A stretch of DNA of 59,383 bases from an uncultured Lachnospiraceae bacterium (GTDB lineage: Bacteria; Bacillota; Clostridia; Lachnospirales; Lachnospiraceae): the NCBI GenBank assembly GCA_947178125.1, contig CAMWXB010000017.1, positions 1-59,383 on the forward strand, read 5' to 3'. The first letter of the stretch is position 1; each line of letters opens with the position of its first letter. The notes beneath the pieces were generated by a model. That model did no database searches. It was not told the origin of the DNA and worked only from the letters and a program-made list of their open reading frames with translations. Positions 7,534 to 15,915 of this stretch are shown piece after piece. The translations under genes and the position numbers were made by a program.

Positions 7534-9234
7534 TTAATTTCCGTTCACATATTCTGCAATCGTATCCCATACGATCGGCGATTCCAGCCCCAGACGCCAT
7601 TCCGCGACACCGGCAATATTATATTTCTTCATAATATTCAGCTTGACCTGAATCGACTCACCGTCTTCCAGCCATACCTGATAATAGCTGTTGCCGGACT
7701 GGTATTCCCCGTAATTCTGGCAGGTCGTCTCATCCCAGTTCGTCACAATATTGTGATTCCTGATATATTCCTGTGCCATATCCATACCGACTACCTGACT
7801 CGTCACATCGGTTCCGTTCGTTTCCCATATCCTTGTATAAAAGGGAACTGCATTGATGACCTTCTCCGGCGGTACTTCCGCAACGGTATCCGCGATTCCG
7901 TCCTCCACAAAATTGATTGAAGCAACGGAGCCTGCCTCTTCGCTGTTACCATGGTGTTCATCATATCCCATGATAATGACATAATCCGCCACCACACCCT
8001 GCTCTTTGCGGTGATAATAATTATTATAGCCTTTCGGCACATAATTATCTACTGACAGTACGATCCCGTTCGCACGGCATGGAATGGAAAGTTCCCTGAT
8101 GAACTCAATGAATCCCTCACCCGCATCGACGCCGATATTCTCGAAGTCAATGTTGATTCCGTCCAGATCATATTCAAGCGCTGTCGCAATCAGATTGTCA
8201 ATCAAACGGCTCCTGACACTCGTCCTGGATAAAATCTCATACATATCGAGCGTCTCCGTATCCGTGATATTGCTGATCAGCGCCCACACCTCCAGCCCTC
8301 TGTCATGCGCGGCGCTCACATACTCTTTCGATGCAAGACTCGTAAAATCACCCTGATTCCCCGTCAGAATGAACCATGTCGGTGAAATCGTATTGACCGC
8401 CTGTGTCGTCATAAGCACTTCGTTCAACGTATCGTTCCCGCCCATGCTGTAAATGGCATGCCATGCCAGATTGATCGTATAATCTTTCGAAATGCTTGTA
8501 TATTCCGGCTCCACATAATCTGTCACCGGCACAGGCTCTTCGCTGTACTTCTCCGACAGCCTTTTATTCTCTACATATCCGATATAGGAATTTTGTGTTT
8601 TTACTTTTGTCCAGTTCTCCATTTCCTCCAGAATGATGACGCTGTCGCCTTCTCCCACATCCGTCAGGATATCGCTCTTAATACCGCCCTGATACCTCAC
8701 CTGCGTGTCTTTGAGAATGTCAGCGACCTGTCTTTCGTTCCATTCCGTATCTACCTGTACATGATATGGTTCTGAAAAGAGCTTATAAGAAAAATTCGTA
8801 TATTTTTTCACATATTCAGCCGCTACATACAACACATCCCCTTCATACCGCGCGATAACATATCCGGTATCCATTGCGCCGCCGGTACTTACGCTGTATA
8901 CAGTCGTTCCGATTTCCGTACGGATGATCGAGTCCGGCGTCGTATAGAGCAGAAGATTTTCCAGTTTATCTTCATAAAACCTGTCGTTAAAATATTTATG
9001 CACCGTGGCAAAGTCAAAATAGCAGATACCGTCCCATATTTTCGCATATTCCTCGACCTGGGCGTCCTGCATGATGATCGCCACATCATCCTCTTCCAAA
9101 AGGCCAAAGTACTCTTCCAGATCAGCCCGTTCCTTTGAATAAGAATACTTGTCTATCAATTTCGTTCCAAACCCTGCTGCCACGACAATCAAAATAAGGA
9201 CGATCGCGACGAACACCGGAATTAATTTTTTCAT
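7534..9234 (-). CDS. Membrane-anchored GH18 family protein with SH3 domain
   Basis: A 566-aa protein: an N-terminal signal anchor (residues 4-24), a 40-165 segment resembling the copper-amine-oxidase-like stalk domain, a bacterial SH3 domain (about 175-228, GGIKSDILTDVGEGD...GYVENKRL), and a C-terminal glycoside hydrolase 18 barrel. The catalytic motif is DGINIDFE (358-365), with E365 as acid/base. Family relatives (YaaH/SleL-like) act on N-acetylglucosamine polymers such as peptidoglycan or spore cortex. The domain set suggests a cell-wall enzyme facing outward. AGGAGC precedes the ATG. Confidence 0.9.
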   Translation of the reverse strand: MKKLIPVFVAIVLILIVVAAGFGTKLIDKYSYSKERADLEEYFGLLEEDDVAIIMQDAQVEEYAKIWDGICYFDFATVHKYFNDRFYEDKLENLLLYTTPDSIIRTEIGTTVYSVSTGGAMDTGYVIARYEGDVLYVAAEYVKKYTNFSYKLFSEPYHVQVDTEWNERQVADILKDTQVRYQGGIKSDILTDVGEGDSVIILEEMENWTKVKTQNSYIGYVENKRLSEKYSEEPVPVTDYVEPEYTSISKDYTINLAWHAIYSMGGNDTLNEVLMTTQAVNTISPTWFILTGNQGDFTSLASKEYVSAAHDRGLEVWALISNITDTETLDMYEILSRTSVRSRLIDNLIATALEYDLDGINIDFENIGVDAGEGFIEFIRELSIPCRANGIVLSVDNYVPKGYNNYYHRKEQGVVADYVIIMGYDEHHGNSEEAGSVASINFVEDGIADTVAEVPPEKVINAVPFYTRIWETNGTDVTSQVVGMDMAQEYIRNHNIVTNWDETTCQNYGEYQSGNSYYQVWLEDGESIQVKLNIMKKYNIAGVAEWRLGLESPIVWDTIAEYVNGN

Positions 9235-9261
9235 CTATCCAGCTCCTTTCTGACCGCCCTT

Positions 9262-9290
9262 ATTATAACAGACTATTCTTTCAGCGTCAT
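9262..9290 (-). promoter_or_regulatory. Promoter for the GH18 gene
   Basis: On the minus strand ATGACG (9285-9290) and TATAAT (9262-9267) are separated by 17 nt; the consensus -10 lies 28 nt from the start codon. Confidence 0.55.
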
Positions 9291-9414
9291 TAATATTTTT
9301 ACTTTTTTTGACTATTTTTGCGAAAAAAAGTGCAGAGAAAGCGGGGACTTCCCCAATAAGAGTATATCCGCAAAATAACAGTCTGACACACTAATAACCA
9401 TGCCTTTCTCTCAA

Positions 9415-9474
9415 CCTGCGATATTTGAGCCGCAGGCGCAAATTCGCGATTGAAAAATCTCTGATTTTTCAATC
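9415..9474 (+). repeat. Family B palindromic element, copy 1
   Basis: A first hairpin (CCTGCG...CGCAGG) is followed by the linker CAAATTCGCG and a second hairpin with perfect 12-bp arms (9448-9459 and 9463-9474, loop TCT). The linker and second-hairpin pattern recur at 44513-44571 and, more weakly, at 45054-45107 and 29462-29516. Confidence 0.7.
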
Positions 9475-9916
9475 TATATGACCGGCTTCCGCTCCAAAAG
9501 GATTTTCGTGATGTTATATCATAGCAGACAGCTCCGGCCATTCAATGCTCTTCACGACCTGAAAGAATAATCAAGACATCTCTGACGCGCATAAAAATTT
9601 AAAAAATACCTGTATAACCTTTTCAATCCCTGTGAATTATAATTGTGAAAACGAATGAAAAAAATTATTCTACGATCAGGCACATAAGCCTGTAAGACTT
9701 CTCATACTATATTCAGAATGATCATTATCCCCTTAGGAATATCCTTGATCCTGAACATGAGAATCAGATTTCCCTGAAATATATTTTAATTTGCGCCTTG
9801 CCCCCTTCCCATGCAGATTGTCAGGAGACATCTTTTGTTTATTATATCCACGTTTTGACAAAAAAGCAAGTAATTCCTAAAAATATAAATTTTTTTTAAA
9901 GAGTTTTGTCATACTA
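9475..9916. other. Unassigned AT-rich intergenic stretch
   Basis: No open frame with a ribosome binding site, tRNA, known riboswitch or convincing terminator was seen on either strand. Together with the flanking repeat and promoter it makes an 800-nt gap between divergent genes, long for this compact window. Confidence 0.5.
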
Positions 9917-9945
9917 TTGACTTAAATTAATACAGAGTATAAGAT
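9917..9945 (+). promoter_or_regulatory. Promoter for mecA
   Basis: TTGACT (9917-9922) and TAAGAT (9940-9945) are 17 nt apart. The -10 overlaps one arm of a perfect 10-bp inverted repeat (9938-9947 with 10006-10015). The second arm ends just before the mecA ribosome binding site, and an 8-bp hairpin (9954-9961 with 9973-9980) lies between. Confidence 0.55.
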
Positions 9946-10031
9946 ACTTTTAGTTTCGATATTTAATGACTTTATCGAAAATCTTCACATAAATTAACAG
10001 TATCAGTATCTTATAGTAAGGATGTGATATT

Positions 10032-10784
10032 ATGAAAATCGAAAAAGTAAATGAACATCAGATTCGTTGCACGCTCACAAGGGAAGACCTTGCAGATAGA
10101 GAACTCAAGATCAGCGAACTCGCTTACGGCACGGAGAAAGCCAAGAACCTGTTCCGCGACATGATGCAGCAGGCCGCATACGAATGTGGATTCGAAGCGG
10201 AAGACATTCCCTTGATGATAGAGGCCATTCCCCTGAATGCGGAATGTATCGTTCTCATTATTACCAAAGTGGAAGACCCGGAAGAGCTTGATACCCGTTT
10301 TTCCAAATTTGCGCCTTCCGTGCATCATAACGATACGGATGAGCCGGAAGATATTATGGAAGCCTTTGCAGACAGCGCCGATGAAATGCTGGATATGCTG
10401 CGGAAAATGGACCAGCAGAGCCGTTCTTCATCTGTTTCCGAAGCGGGAAACAAAGCTGCGGTTCCGACAGGTGATACCGTATCAATACCGCATACGCCCC
10501 GTATGTTCTCATTTACATCTTTATACGATGTTATGAGGTTCGCGCATATTGCCGTGCCTCTCTGTCATGGCGAAAATTCATTATACAAAAAAGAAACCGA
10601 CGGCTCTTATCTGCTGCTTGTCAATCCTGCTGATTCGGCGGCTGCGGATTTTAACCGCCTTTGTAATGTGCTTTCCGAATACGGAAGTCAGGAACGATTT
10701 TCTTCCGCTGTAGAGTCCTATCTGGAAGAACATTGTGAGACGGTCATTAAGGATACGGCAATCCAGTCTCTGGCAAATATTTGA
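10032..10784 (+). CDS. mecA: Adaptor protein MecA
   Basis: A 250-aa ClpC adaptor. The N-terminus MKIEKVNEHQIRCTLTREDL and the following LFRDMMQQAAYECGFE match the N-terminal substrate-binding domain of MecA. The C-terminal part (FTSLYDVMRFAHIAVPL...SLYKKETDGSYLLLV) matches the ClpC-binding domain, and the linker is acidic. In Bacillus it hands regulators such as ComK and sigma factors to ClpCP for degradation; the targets here are unknown. GTAAGGATG lies just before the ATG. It is a single-gene unit with its own promoter and a terminator shared with the convergent amidotransferase gene. Confidence 0.93.
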   Translation: MKIEKVNEHQIRCTLTREDLADRELKISELAYGTEKAKNLFRDMMQQAAYECGFEAEDIPLMIEAIPLNAECIVLIITKVEDPEELDTRFSKFAPSVHHNDTDEPEDIMEAFADSADEMLDMLRKMDQQSRSSSVSEAGNKAAVPTGDTVSIPHTPRMFSFTSLYDVMRFAHIAVPLCHGENSLYKKETDGSYLLLVNPADSAAADFNRLCNVLSEYGSQERFSSAVESYLEEHCETVIKDTAIQSLANI

Positions 10785-10820
10785 CCCTCACCACAATTAC
10801 AGCACTTTCCTATAAAATCA

Positions 10821-10856
10821 AAAGCCCGGCGTTATCCGAACAGATGGCCGGGCTTT
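10821..10856. terminator. Terminator between mecA and the glycan cluster
   Basis: AAAGCCCGGC (10821-10830) pairs with GCCGGGCTTT (10847-10856). Short T/A runs on both sides let it serve mecA on the plus strand and the convergent cluster on the minus strand. Confidence 0.8.
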
Positions 10857-10865
10857 CTTAATTCT

Positions 10866-12842
10866 TTAATATAATGTTTTCTGGGCATTGATAACTTTTA
10901 ATGTTTCGACCGGGTCGATTCCGATCACATCGCAATACCAGATAAATTCATTCACCGGTATAATATTGCATATTTTCAGTTCTTCCAGCGCAGCATCTCT
11001 CTCCAGCATTCCTTCCCTGATCTGGTTGCTCTTGAAAGTATCAAATTCCGTAAATCCTGCCAGCCTGTAATAAATATAATTATAGAACGGCGCCGTTCCG
11101 TCTCCGATCCGCCAGGTCTCGTCCCTTCCTTCAGCCCGCTCCCAGCCGTATTCTTCCAGAATCACTTTTTCTATTTTTTCCTGCTCCCACGGTATATAAT
11201 CAAAGAACTGCAGATAGTTCTTGGGCAGAACATAATAGGAAAGATATCCCGAAAAAGTGTCGATAAGGCTTCGATTCAAATAAGCCGGATTTTTCACAAA
11301 TTCTTTTCCATATGCGCTCATCAGGTTCAGTTTATTTCTGCCCGACAGATCATAATGAATCTCATTCTTTCCGGTTCCTTTGATATTGGCGAACTTGACC
11401 TTGAACTGCGTCTCCTCCAGCCTGTTCATTCCGAATAATATGCTGCCTACATTCATCTGTTTTTTCAACAGCTGTGCATAATAGAAAAACTGCTTATCAC
11501 CTGCCATAAACAACGGAATCGTGAACAGTTCCGGATGCTTTAACCATGCTTTTACATTTAGCTGTACATTTTTTCTTTTTCTGGCAATGTCCGCAGATAT
11601 CAGTATATGCTCGACACCGAGCTCACTGCACATCCTCTGTATATTACGTCTCGCCAGGTCTGTCACCATTCCCCAGTCATAGGTATAGGCCACCGGCTTC
11701 AGGTTCAGTTCTTTTACGGCATAATGAATCATATAACAGCTGTCCCGTCCGCCGCTCAGCGGAATAATACAGTCAAATCTGCTGTCTTTCGAAACATTCC
11801 CTTTTATTTCCCGGACAAGCTTTTCTTCGCCCTTATATTCTATTTTCCTGTAACTCTTACATACGGAACAAACGCCCTCTTCGTCATAAGATATCCCGGG
11901 AAAAGTTTCCGGAAGCAGACATCTGGTACACCTGCGCATAGACGCTATCTTCTCCGTATCAACGCATAACAGTTTCTCCACCTGTGCGGCTCTGCCGCGG
12001 GACATCATCAGCGAATATGTGCCTTTCTTCTCCCGCCCCGACGTGCATATGATCTCTCTGTCGTATGCCGCCTTTTCCGGCTCTTGCCCGGCGCATCCCA
12101 TATCCGTAATACTGCAGTCACTCAGATTCACGAACCAGGCCTTTCTAAGCGGAATCTGTCTGATCTTAGCCGGTCTGAAATAACGGCGAAGCTCAGACTC
12201 CACGATTGCCTGTTCGAGGATATACCTTTCGGATGCGAACAGAATCATATCCCTCGTTTTCGACAATACGATATAAAGCGAACCGACATTCGTATAAAGG
12301 ATCAGACGGTCGCTCTTTTTATCGGTCAAAGCAATACTCAGACTGCCTTTCAATTCTGTCAGACACTTCTGAAATGCCCTCTGCATGCTGTCTTCTGCCG
12401 TATATTTCTGAAGCAGGGCAAGCAATACTTCCGTATCCACTTCATCCTGTCTTTCCATCTCCGGGTGGTTCTTCCATACCGTCTCATCATTGACGATGAT
12501 CCCATTGTGAATGCAGACATAATCTCCTCTGATGACCGGCTGATTATTATTGGGATTCTGGCTGCTTCCATTCGTCACCATGCGCGCATGTCCCATAACA
12601 GTCCGCTTCGTTTCCCGGTCTATGCCGCTCATGATTTCCCGATACTCTCCGGTGCGTATCAGTTCTTTTGCACGCACGCATCTTTTGTGGACCCGAATAT
12701 CGGTATCTGTGATCGTACATATACCGGATGCCTCTTTGCCCCGCGATTCCGACAAGAGAAAAAGTTTCTCGATTCCCTTATGCAATTCCCCGGCCGTTAT
12801 CGCCGCGTTCTTTCCCGCTATCAATCCAAATATTCCGCACAT
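10866..12842 (-). CDS. Class II glutamine amidotransferase fused to N-acetyl sugar amidotransferase
   Basis: A 658-aa two-part enzyme. Residues 1-240 form a class II glutaminase: the N-terminal catalytic Cys in MCGIFG, then SRGKEASG, GHARMVTNG, HNGIIVND and DTEVL, the usual substrate-site motifs. From about residue 303 comes a WbpG/WbuX-type PP-loop ATPase with a zinc ribbon (CTRC at 305-308 and CSVC at 325-328) and the pyrophosphatase loop SGGRDS (363-368). WbpG-type enzymes convert an acetamido group of a UDP-sugar to an acetamidino group, normally taking ammonia from a separate HisH/HisF pair. Here glutamine hydrolysis is supplied in cis. The start at 12842 is fixed by the MCG catalytic terminus. 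It is the last gene of the cluster. Confidence 0.85.
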   Translation of the reverse strand: MCGIFGLIAGKNAAITAGELHKGIEKLFLLSESRGKEASGICTITDTDIRVHKRCVRAKELIRTGEYREIMSGIDRETKRTVMGHARMVTNGSSQNPNNNQPVIRGDYVCIHNGIIVNDETVWKNHPEMERQDEVDTEVLLALLQKYTAEDSMQRAFQKCLTELKGSLSIALTDKKSDRLILYTNVGSLYIVLSKTRDMILFASERYILEQAIVESELRRYFRPAKIRQIPLRKAWFVNLSDCSITDMGCAGQEPEKAAYDREIICTSGREKKGTYSLMMSRGRAAQVEKLLCVDTEKIASMRRCTRCLLPETFPGISYDEEGVCSVCKSYRKIEYKGEEKLVREIKGNVSKDSRFDCIIPLSGGRDSCYMIHYAVKELNLKPVAYTYDWGMVTDLARRNIQRMCSELGVEHILISADIARKRKNVQLNVKAWLKHPELFTIPLFMAGDKQFFYYAQLLKKQMNVGSILFGMNRLEETQFKVKFANIKGTGKNEIHYDLSGRNKLNLMSAYGKEFVKNPAYLNRSLIDTFSGYLSYYVLPKNYLQFFDYIPWEQEKIEKVILEEYGWERAEGRDETWRIGDGTAPFYNYIYYRLAGFTEFDTFKSNQIREGMLERDAALEELKICNIIPVNEFIWYCDVIGIDPVETLKVINAQKTLY

Positions 12843-12855
12843 AGCCAGTCTCCCC

Positions 12856-13740
12856 TCATTCGTTATCCAAATTATCCAGACGCAGCCGGCTGATCTGGGA
12901 TAATATGATTCCCAGAAATACGGTCTGTATGCCGCCCATACACAGAATCGCTGAAAGGACCGGTATGCCGAGCCCTTCAAGGACTGCCAGCGCAACTCCA
13001 TAGACCACCCCTACTGCGATGAAAAAAATACCGATACTTCCGAATACCTCCGCGGGCCGGAACAACAGAATGATATCCATGATCAGCATCAGCGTCCTCA
13101 TTCCGTCTTTCAGAGGCCGTACCGTACTTTTTCCCGTCCTGCTCCTGACCTCTATCGTAATTTCCCCGCCCGCATAATTTCCGGCCTCCTGCATGATAAA
13201 GGACGATATCGTGGATGCACCGAATCGTTTAGGCAGCAAAGTAACATATTTTAACAGAACTTCTCTTTTGAAAGCCCGCATGCCGGAATTGAAATCCTGC
13301 ATTGGCTCTCTCGCCAGAAGGTTCACGATCTTTTTCAAGATAAATTTGCCAAACACCCTGTTTTTGACCTGATAGGATGTGCTGCTGCGCACACCGATAC
13401 AATAGTCCAGATTTTCCTCTTTCATCTTCTTTACAACACGAATCAGGTCCTCCGGCCTGTGCTGCCCGTCTGCATCATACCAGATTATAAGCCCCCCCCT
13501 CGCGTTTTTTACGCCCGTTACGATTGCGGAACCGTAACCTCTGTTGACCCTGTGTGAAATACACCGTATATGCTCATTCTCCATTTTCCGGACGATGCTC
13601 TCCGTGTCATCACTGGAGCCGTCATTGATGACAAGAACTTCATATTCGAATCCGCAGGTGGAAAGCTCCTCTGATAATTCGCGCAGCGTATCCCCGATCG
13701 CCTGTGCCTCATTGTATGCCGGAATAATTATACTGACCAT
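12856..13740 (-). CDS. Polyprenyl-phosphate glycosyltransferase, GT2 (DPM1-like)
   Basis: A 294-aa GT2 enzyme with the GT-A opening MVSIIIPAYNEAQAIGDTL, the nucleotide site NDGSSDDT and the metal motif DADGQHRPED. The C-terminus has two hydrophobic spans (roughly residues 215-270), as in enzymes that load a sugar onto undecaprenyl phosphate. The product would serve as donor for GT-C membrane transferases, and two polytopic candidates are encoded upstream. The start at 13740 follows AGAGG; an ATG at 13764 lacks a site. There is a 13-nt gap to the downstream amidotransferase. Confidence 0.88.
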   Translation of the reverse strand: MVSIIIPAYNEAQAIGDTLRELSEELSTCGFEYEVLVINDGSSDDTESIVRKMENEHIRCISHRVNRGYGSAIVTGVKNARGGLIIWYDADGQHRPEDLIRVVKKMKEENLDYCIGVRSSTSYQVKNRVFGKFILKKIVNLLAREPMQDFNSGMRAFKREVLLKYVTLLPKRFGASTISSFIMQEAGNYAGGEITIEVRSRTGKSTVRPLKDGMRTLMLIMDIILLFRPAEVFGSIGIFFIAVGVVYGVALAVLEGLGIPVLSAILCMGGIQTVFLGIILSQISRLRLDNLDNE

Positions 13741-13765
13741 ACTGATAACCTCTTCTTCACTCATT

Positions 13766-15049
13766 TTAATAGAACAATCCGCATTTACGATTGATATTTT
13801 TTTTGATCAATCTGCCATAGATACAATGCGATACAGCGGTCGCCGCCGCTGCGCCCATCGTGCCGCACAGCAGTATGAAACATAGATTCATCACAAAATT
13901 GGAGAACACCGTAATGACATTGATTCCCGATTCGATAATGGGAAGCCCCAATTGTGAAAAAATATTTCCATAGACAATATTTCTTCCATTTGCCGCCATC
14001 GCAGCACAGATTACAATTAAATACTTTGTCCCTTCGAAATATTCCCTGCCAAGGACCAGACAGACAACACAGTAAAATCCAGTGACCGCCATCATCAGAA
14101 ATGGACTTAACCACTTAAAGCATTTTTTAAGCCCTTTATCAAGCGCCGTGAACTCTTCTTCAAGCCTTTGGCCGGCGTGGGCTTCCGTAAGTTTCGGGTT
14201 AATGCTCCGCCTGATGACGATATAAATCTGGTAGAATCCTTCGGCGAACAATATGGCAAAAGAATAAATCCCGATAACCGAATCATTTTTCACCAAAAAT
14301 CCCAGACAGATAATATCCACCTTCGTATTCAATTCAACGACCATATTCGCAGGCAGTATCTTCGTCCCGAACCTGATATGCGCCAGCAGATATTCCCGAT
14401 TCACTTTTCCGCCGAGCATCCGTATCCCATGCAGATAGATCAGCATGATAAGCAGCAGGAGTGCTTCCGCGAACGTAAAGGAACACGTCAGGAACCGGCC
14501 TTCCACTTTCAGCAGACCCATTACCAGAATCGCAGCCGCGATAAAAAAATACCGCAGCGATTGAAAGACCGCATATGCTTTCATCCGGGACAGGCCATTC
14601 AGGTAATTTAATAAGATTTTATTGAAGGAAAAAAAGGGCAGTCCCAGCAGGATCAACCTGATATCCGCATAAAATAATGCCGTATGGTCCATGCAGAAGT
14701 AAAGAATGCCCTCTGCCAGAAATACGGCCAGAACAGAAATGATACATCCGCCCAGCATGGCTGAAGCCGCCTGTTCTTTACATTCTCTTTCATTCTTTTT
14801 CGTTTCAGGAATTTTTTGCAGAACGGACATATGGAGTCCCCAGACAGCCACCTGCGAAAGAACACAATACCACGCATATGCTTTATTGAATCTTCCCAGT
14901 ATCGAAGCATCATAAAAAAAGATGATCAGGCAGTTGAACAGAAAGCCGCTTGCCGACATAATGACCAGACTGCCGTAATTCCAGAAAATACCGCCCAAAA
15001 ACTCTTTTTCTTCTTTCTTCTTTCCCAAGTCCGTCACGCGAATACCCAT
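13766..15049 (-). CDS. Polysaccharide flippase-like membrane protein (MOP superfamily)
   Basis: A 427-aa protein with about 12 hydrophobic spans. The N-terminal soluble stretch is lysine/glutamate-rich and is followed by FWNYGSLVIMSASGFLFNCL, the pattern of Wzx/RfbX-type flippases that move lipid-linked oligosaccharides across the membrane. Basic residues after a conserved YLNGLSRMKAY segment also fit. GAAAGG precedes the ATG. Context (methyltransferase upstream, polyprenyl-phosphate GT downstream) supports export of a glycan intermediate. The substrate cannot be read from sequence. Confidence 0.8.
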   Translation of the reverse strand: MGIRVTDLGKKKEEKEFLGGIFWNYGSLVIMSASGFLFNCLIIFFYDASILGRFNKAYAWYCVLSQVAVWGLHMSVLQKIPETKKNERECKEQAASAMLGGCIISVLAVFLAEGILYFCMDHTALFYADIRLILLGLPFFSFNKILLNYLNGLSRMKAYAVFQSLRYFFIAAAILVMGLLKVEGRFLTCSFTFAEALLLLIMLIYLHGIRMLGGKVNREYLLAHIRFGTKILPANMVVELNTKVDIICLGFLVKNDSVIGIYSFAILFAEGFYQIYIVIRRSINPKLTEAHAGQRLEEEFTALDKGLKKCFKWLSPFLMMAVTGFYCVVCLVLGREYFEGTKYLIVICAAMAANGRNIVYGNIFSQLGLPIIESGINVITVFSNFVMNLCFILLCGTMGAAAATAVSHCIYGRLIKKNINRKCGLFY

Positions 15050-15069
15050 GCCTTTCTCTCACGCCGCGG

Positions 15070-15915
15070 TCAATCCCTTTTCCGCAAAACAAGATATTGT
15101 ATATCACCGGTCGGAACATATATATGCAGTTTCCTAAGAACCGGTCCTTCAAACAGCCGAATGACCGGCGCCGGAATCTTAAGATTGCTCACACGGTTAA
15201 ATTTATACAATATAAAACCTGCATTAGCAAATTTTCCCTTGCTCTTCCACGCTATCATATCCATATCCAGTCTGTCAGCCAGTTCCCTGAAAGCCTTTTT
15301 GGTAAAGAAGGAAATATGCTCCGGCGGCGTCATAAAGGGCCATTTCCCCTTTGTTATCTTTGCAAACGGCGCGCCAATATTCGGTGTGGAGATGAAAAGA
15401 TACCCCTGAGGTTTCAGCTTATCCTTCAACCACTCAGCCGTCTTGTCCGGGTCCGGCAAATGCTCTATCACATCCCACATACAAACAGCATCATATTTTA
15501 TGGTACGGCTTTCAAACTCTTTCATCTCAAAAAGATGTCTGCCGGTATGAGGAAATCTCTTCCGCCCTATTTCTATTGCGTCGGCGGAAACATCATATCC
15601 CACGGCATAATAAGTATGGCTGATATAATCCACGAAATCGCCCGTCGCACAGCCCGCGTCGAGAACACGGCTGCGGGCCGGAACATATTTCATGAGCATC
15701 TTTTTTCTTCTTCCATACTCTTTTTCCAGCGCCGCTGTATCCTTGTATTTGTTATTGACAAAATAATTTTTCCCATAGTCAAATGGCGCGTCATCTTCCG
15801 AATCCGTCATCTGGACGAATCCGCATTTGGTGCACTCCGAAAGCGCACATCCTCTCACGCGATACTTATCATGCGATTCACTGCCGCATATTTTACACGT
15901 TACCTTTTTCTTCAT
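15070..15915 (-). CDS. SAM-dependent methyltransferase with N-terminal zinc ribbon
   Basis: A 281-aa class I methyltransferase. The N-terminus carries four cysteines in a treble-clef arrangement (CKICG and CTKCG). The SAM-binding motif I is VLDAGCATGDF, with an acidic motif II (GYDVSADA) and DVIEHLPDPD as the post-motif. Such zinc-ribbon methyltransferases are common in glycan and nucleotide-sugar clusters, where they methylate or epimerise sugar carbons. GGAGAAGG precedes the ATG, and the start overlaps the end of the upstream membrane protein by 23 nt. Confidence 0.87.
   Translation of the reverse strand: MKKKVTCKICGSESHDKYRVRGCALSECTKCGFVQMTDSEDDAPFDYGKNYFVNNKYKDTAALEKEYGRRKKMLMKYVPARSRVLDAGCATGDFVDYISHTYYAVGYDVSADAIEIGRKRFPHTGRHLFEMKEFESRTIKYDAVCMWDVIEHLPDPDKTAEWLKDKLKPQGYLFISTPNIGAPFAKITKGKWPFMTPPEHISFFTKKAFRELADRLDMDMIAWKSKGKFANAGFILYKFNRVSNLKIPAPVIRLFEGPVLRKLHIYVPTGDIQYLVLRKRD

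Noticed and set aside
9299..9541. An 80-codon minus-strand open frame
   Set aside because: It has no ribosome binding site and is translated through the family B palindrome, so the protein would be repeat-derived.
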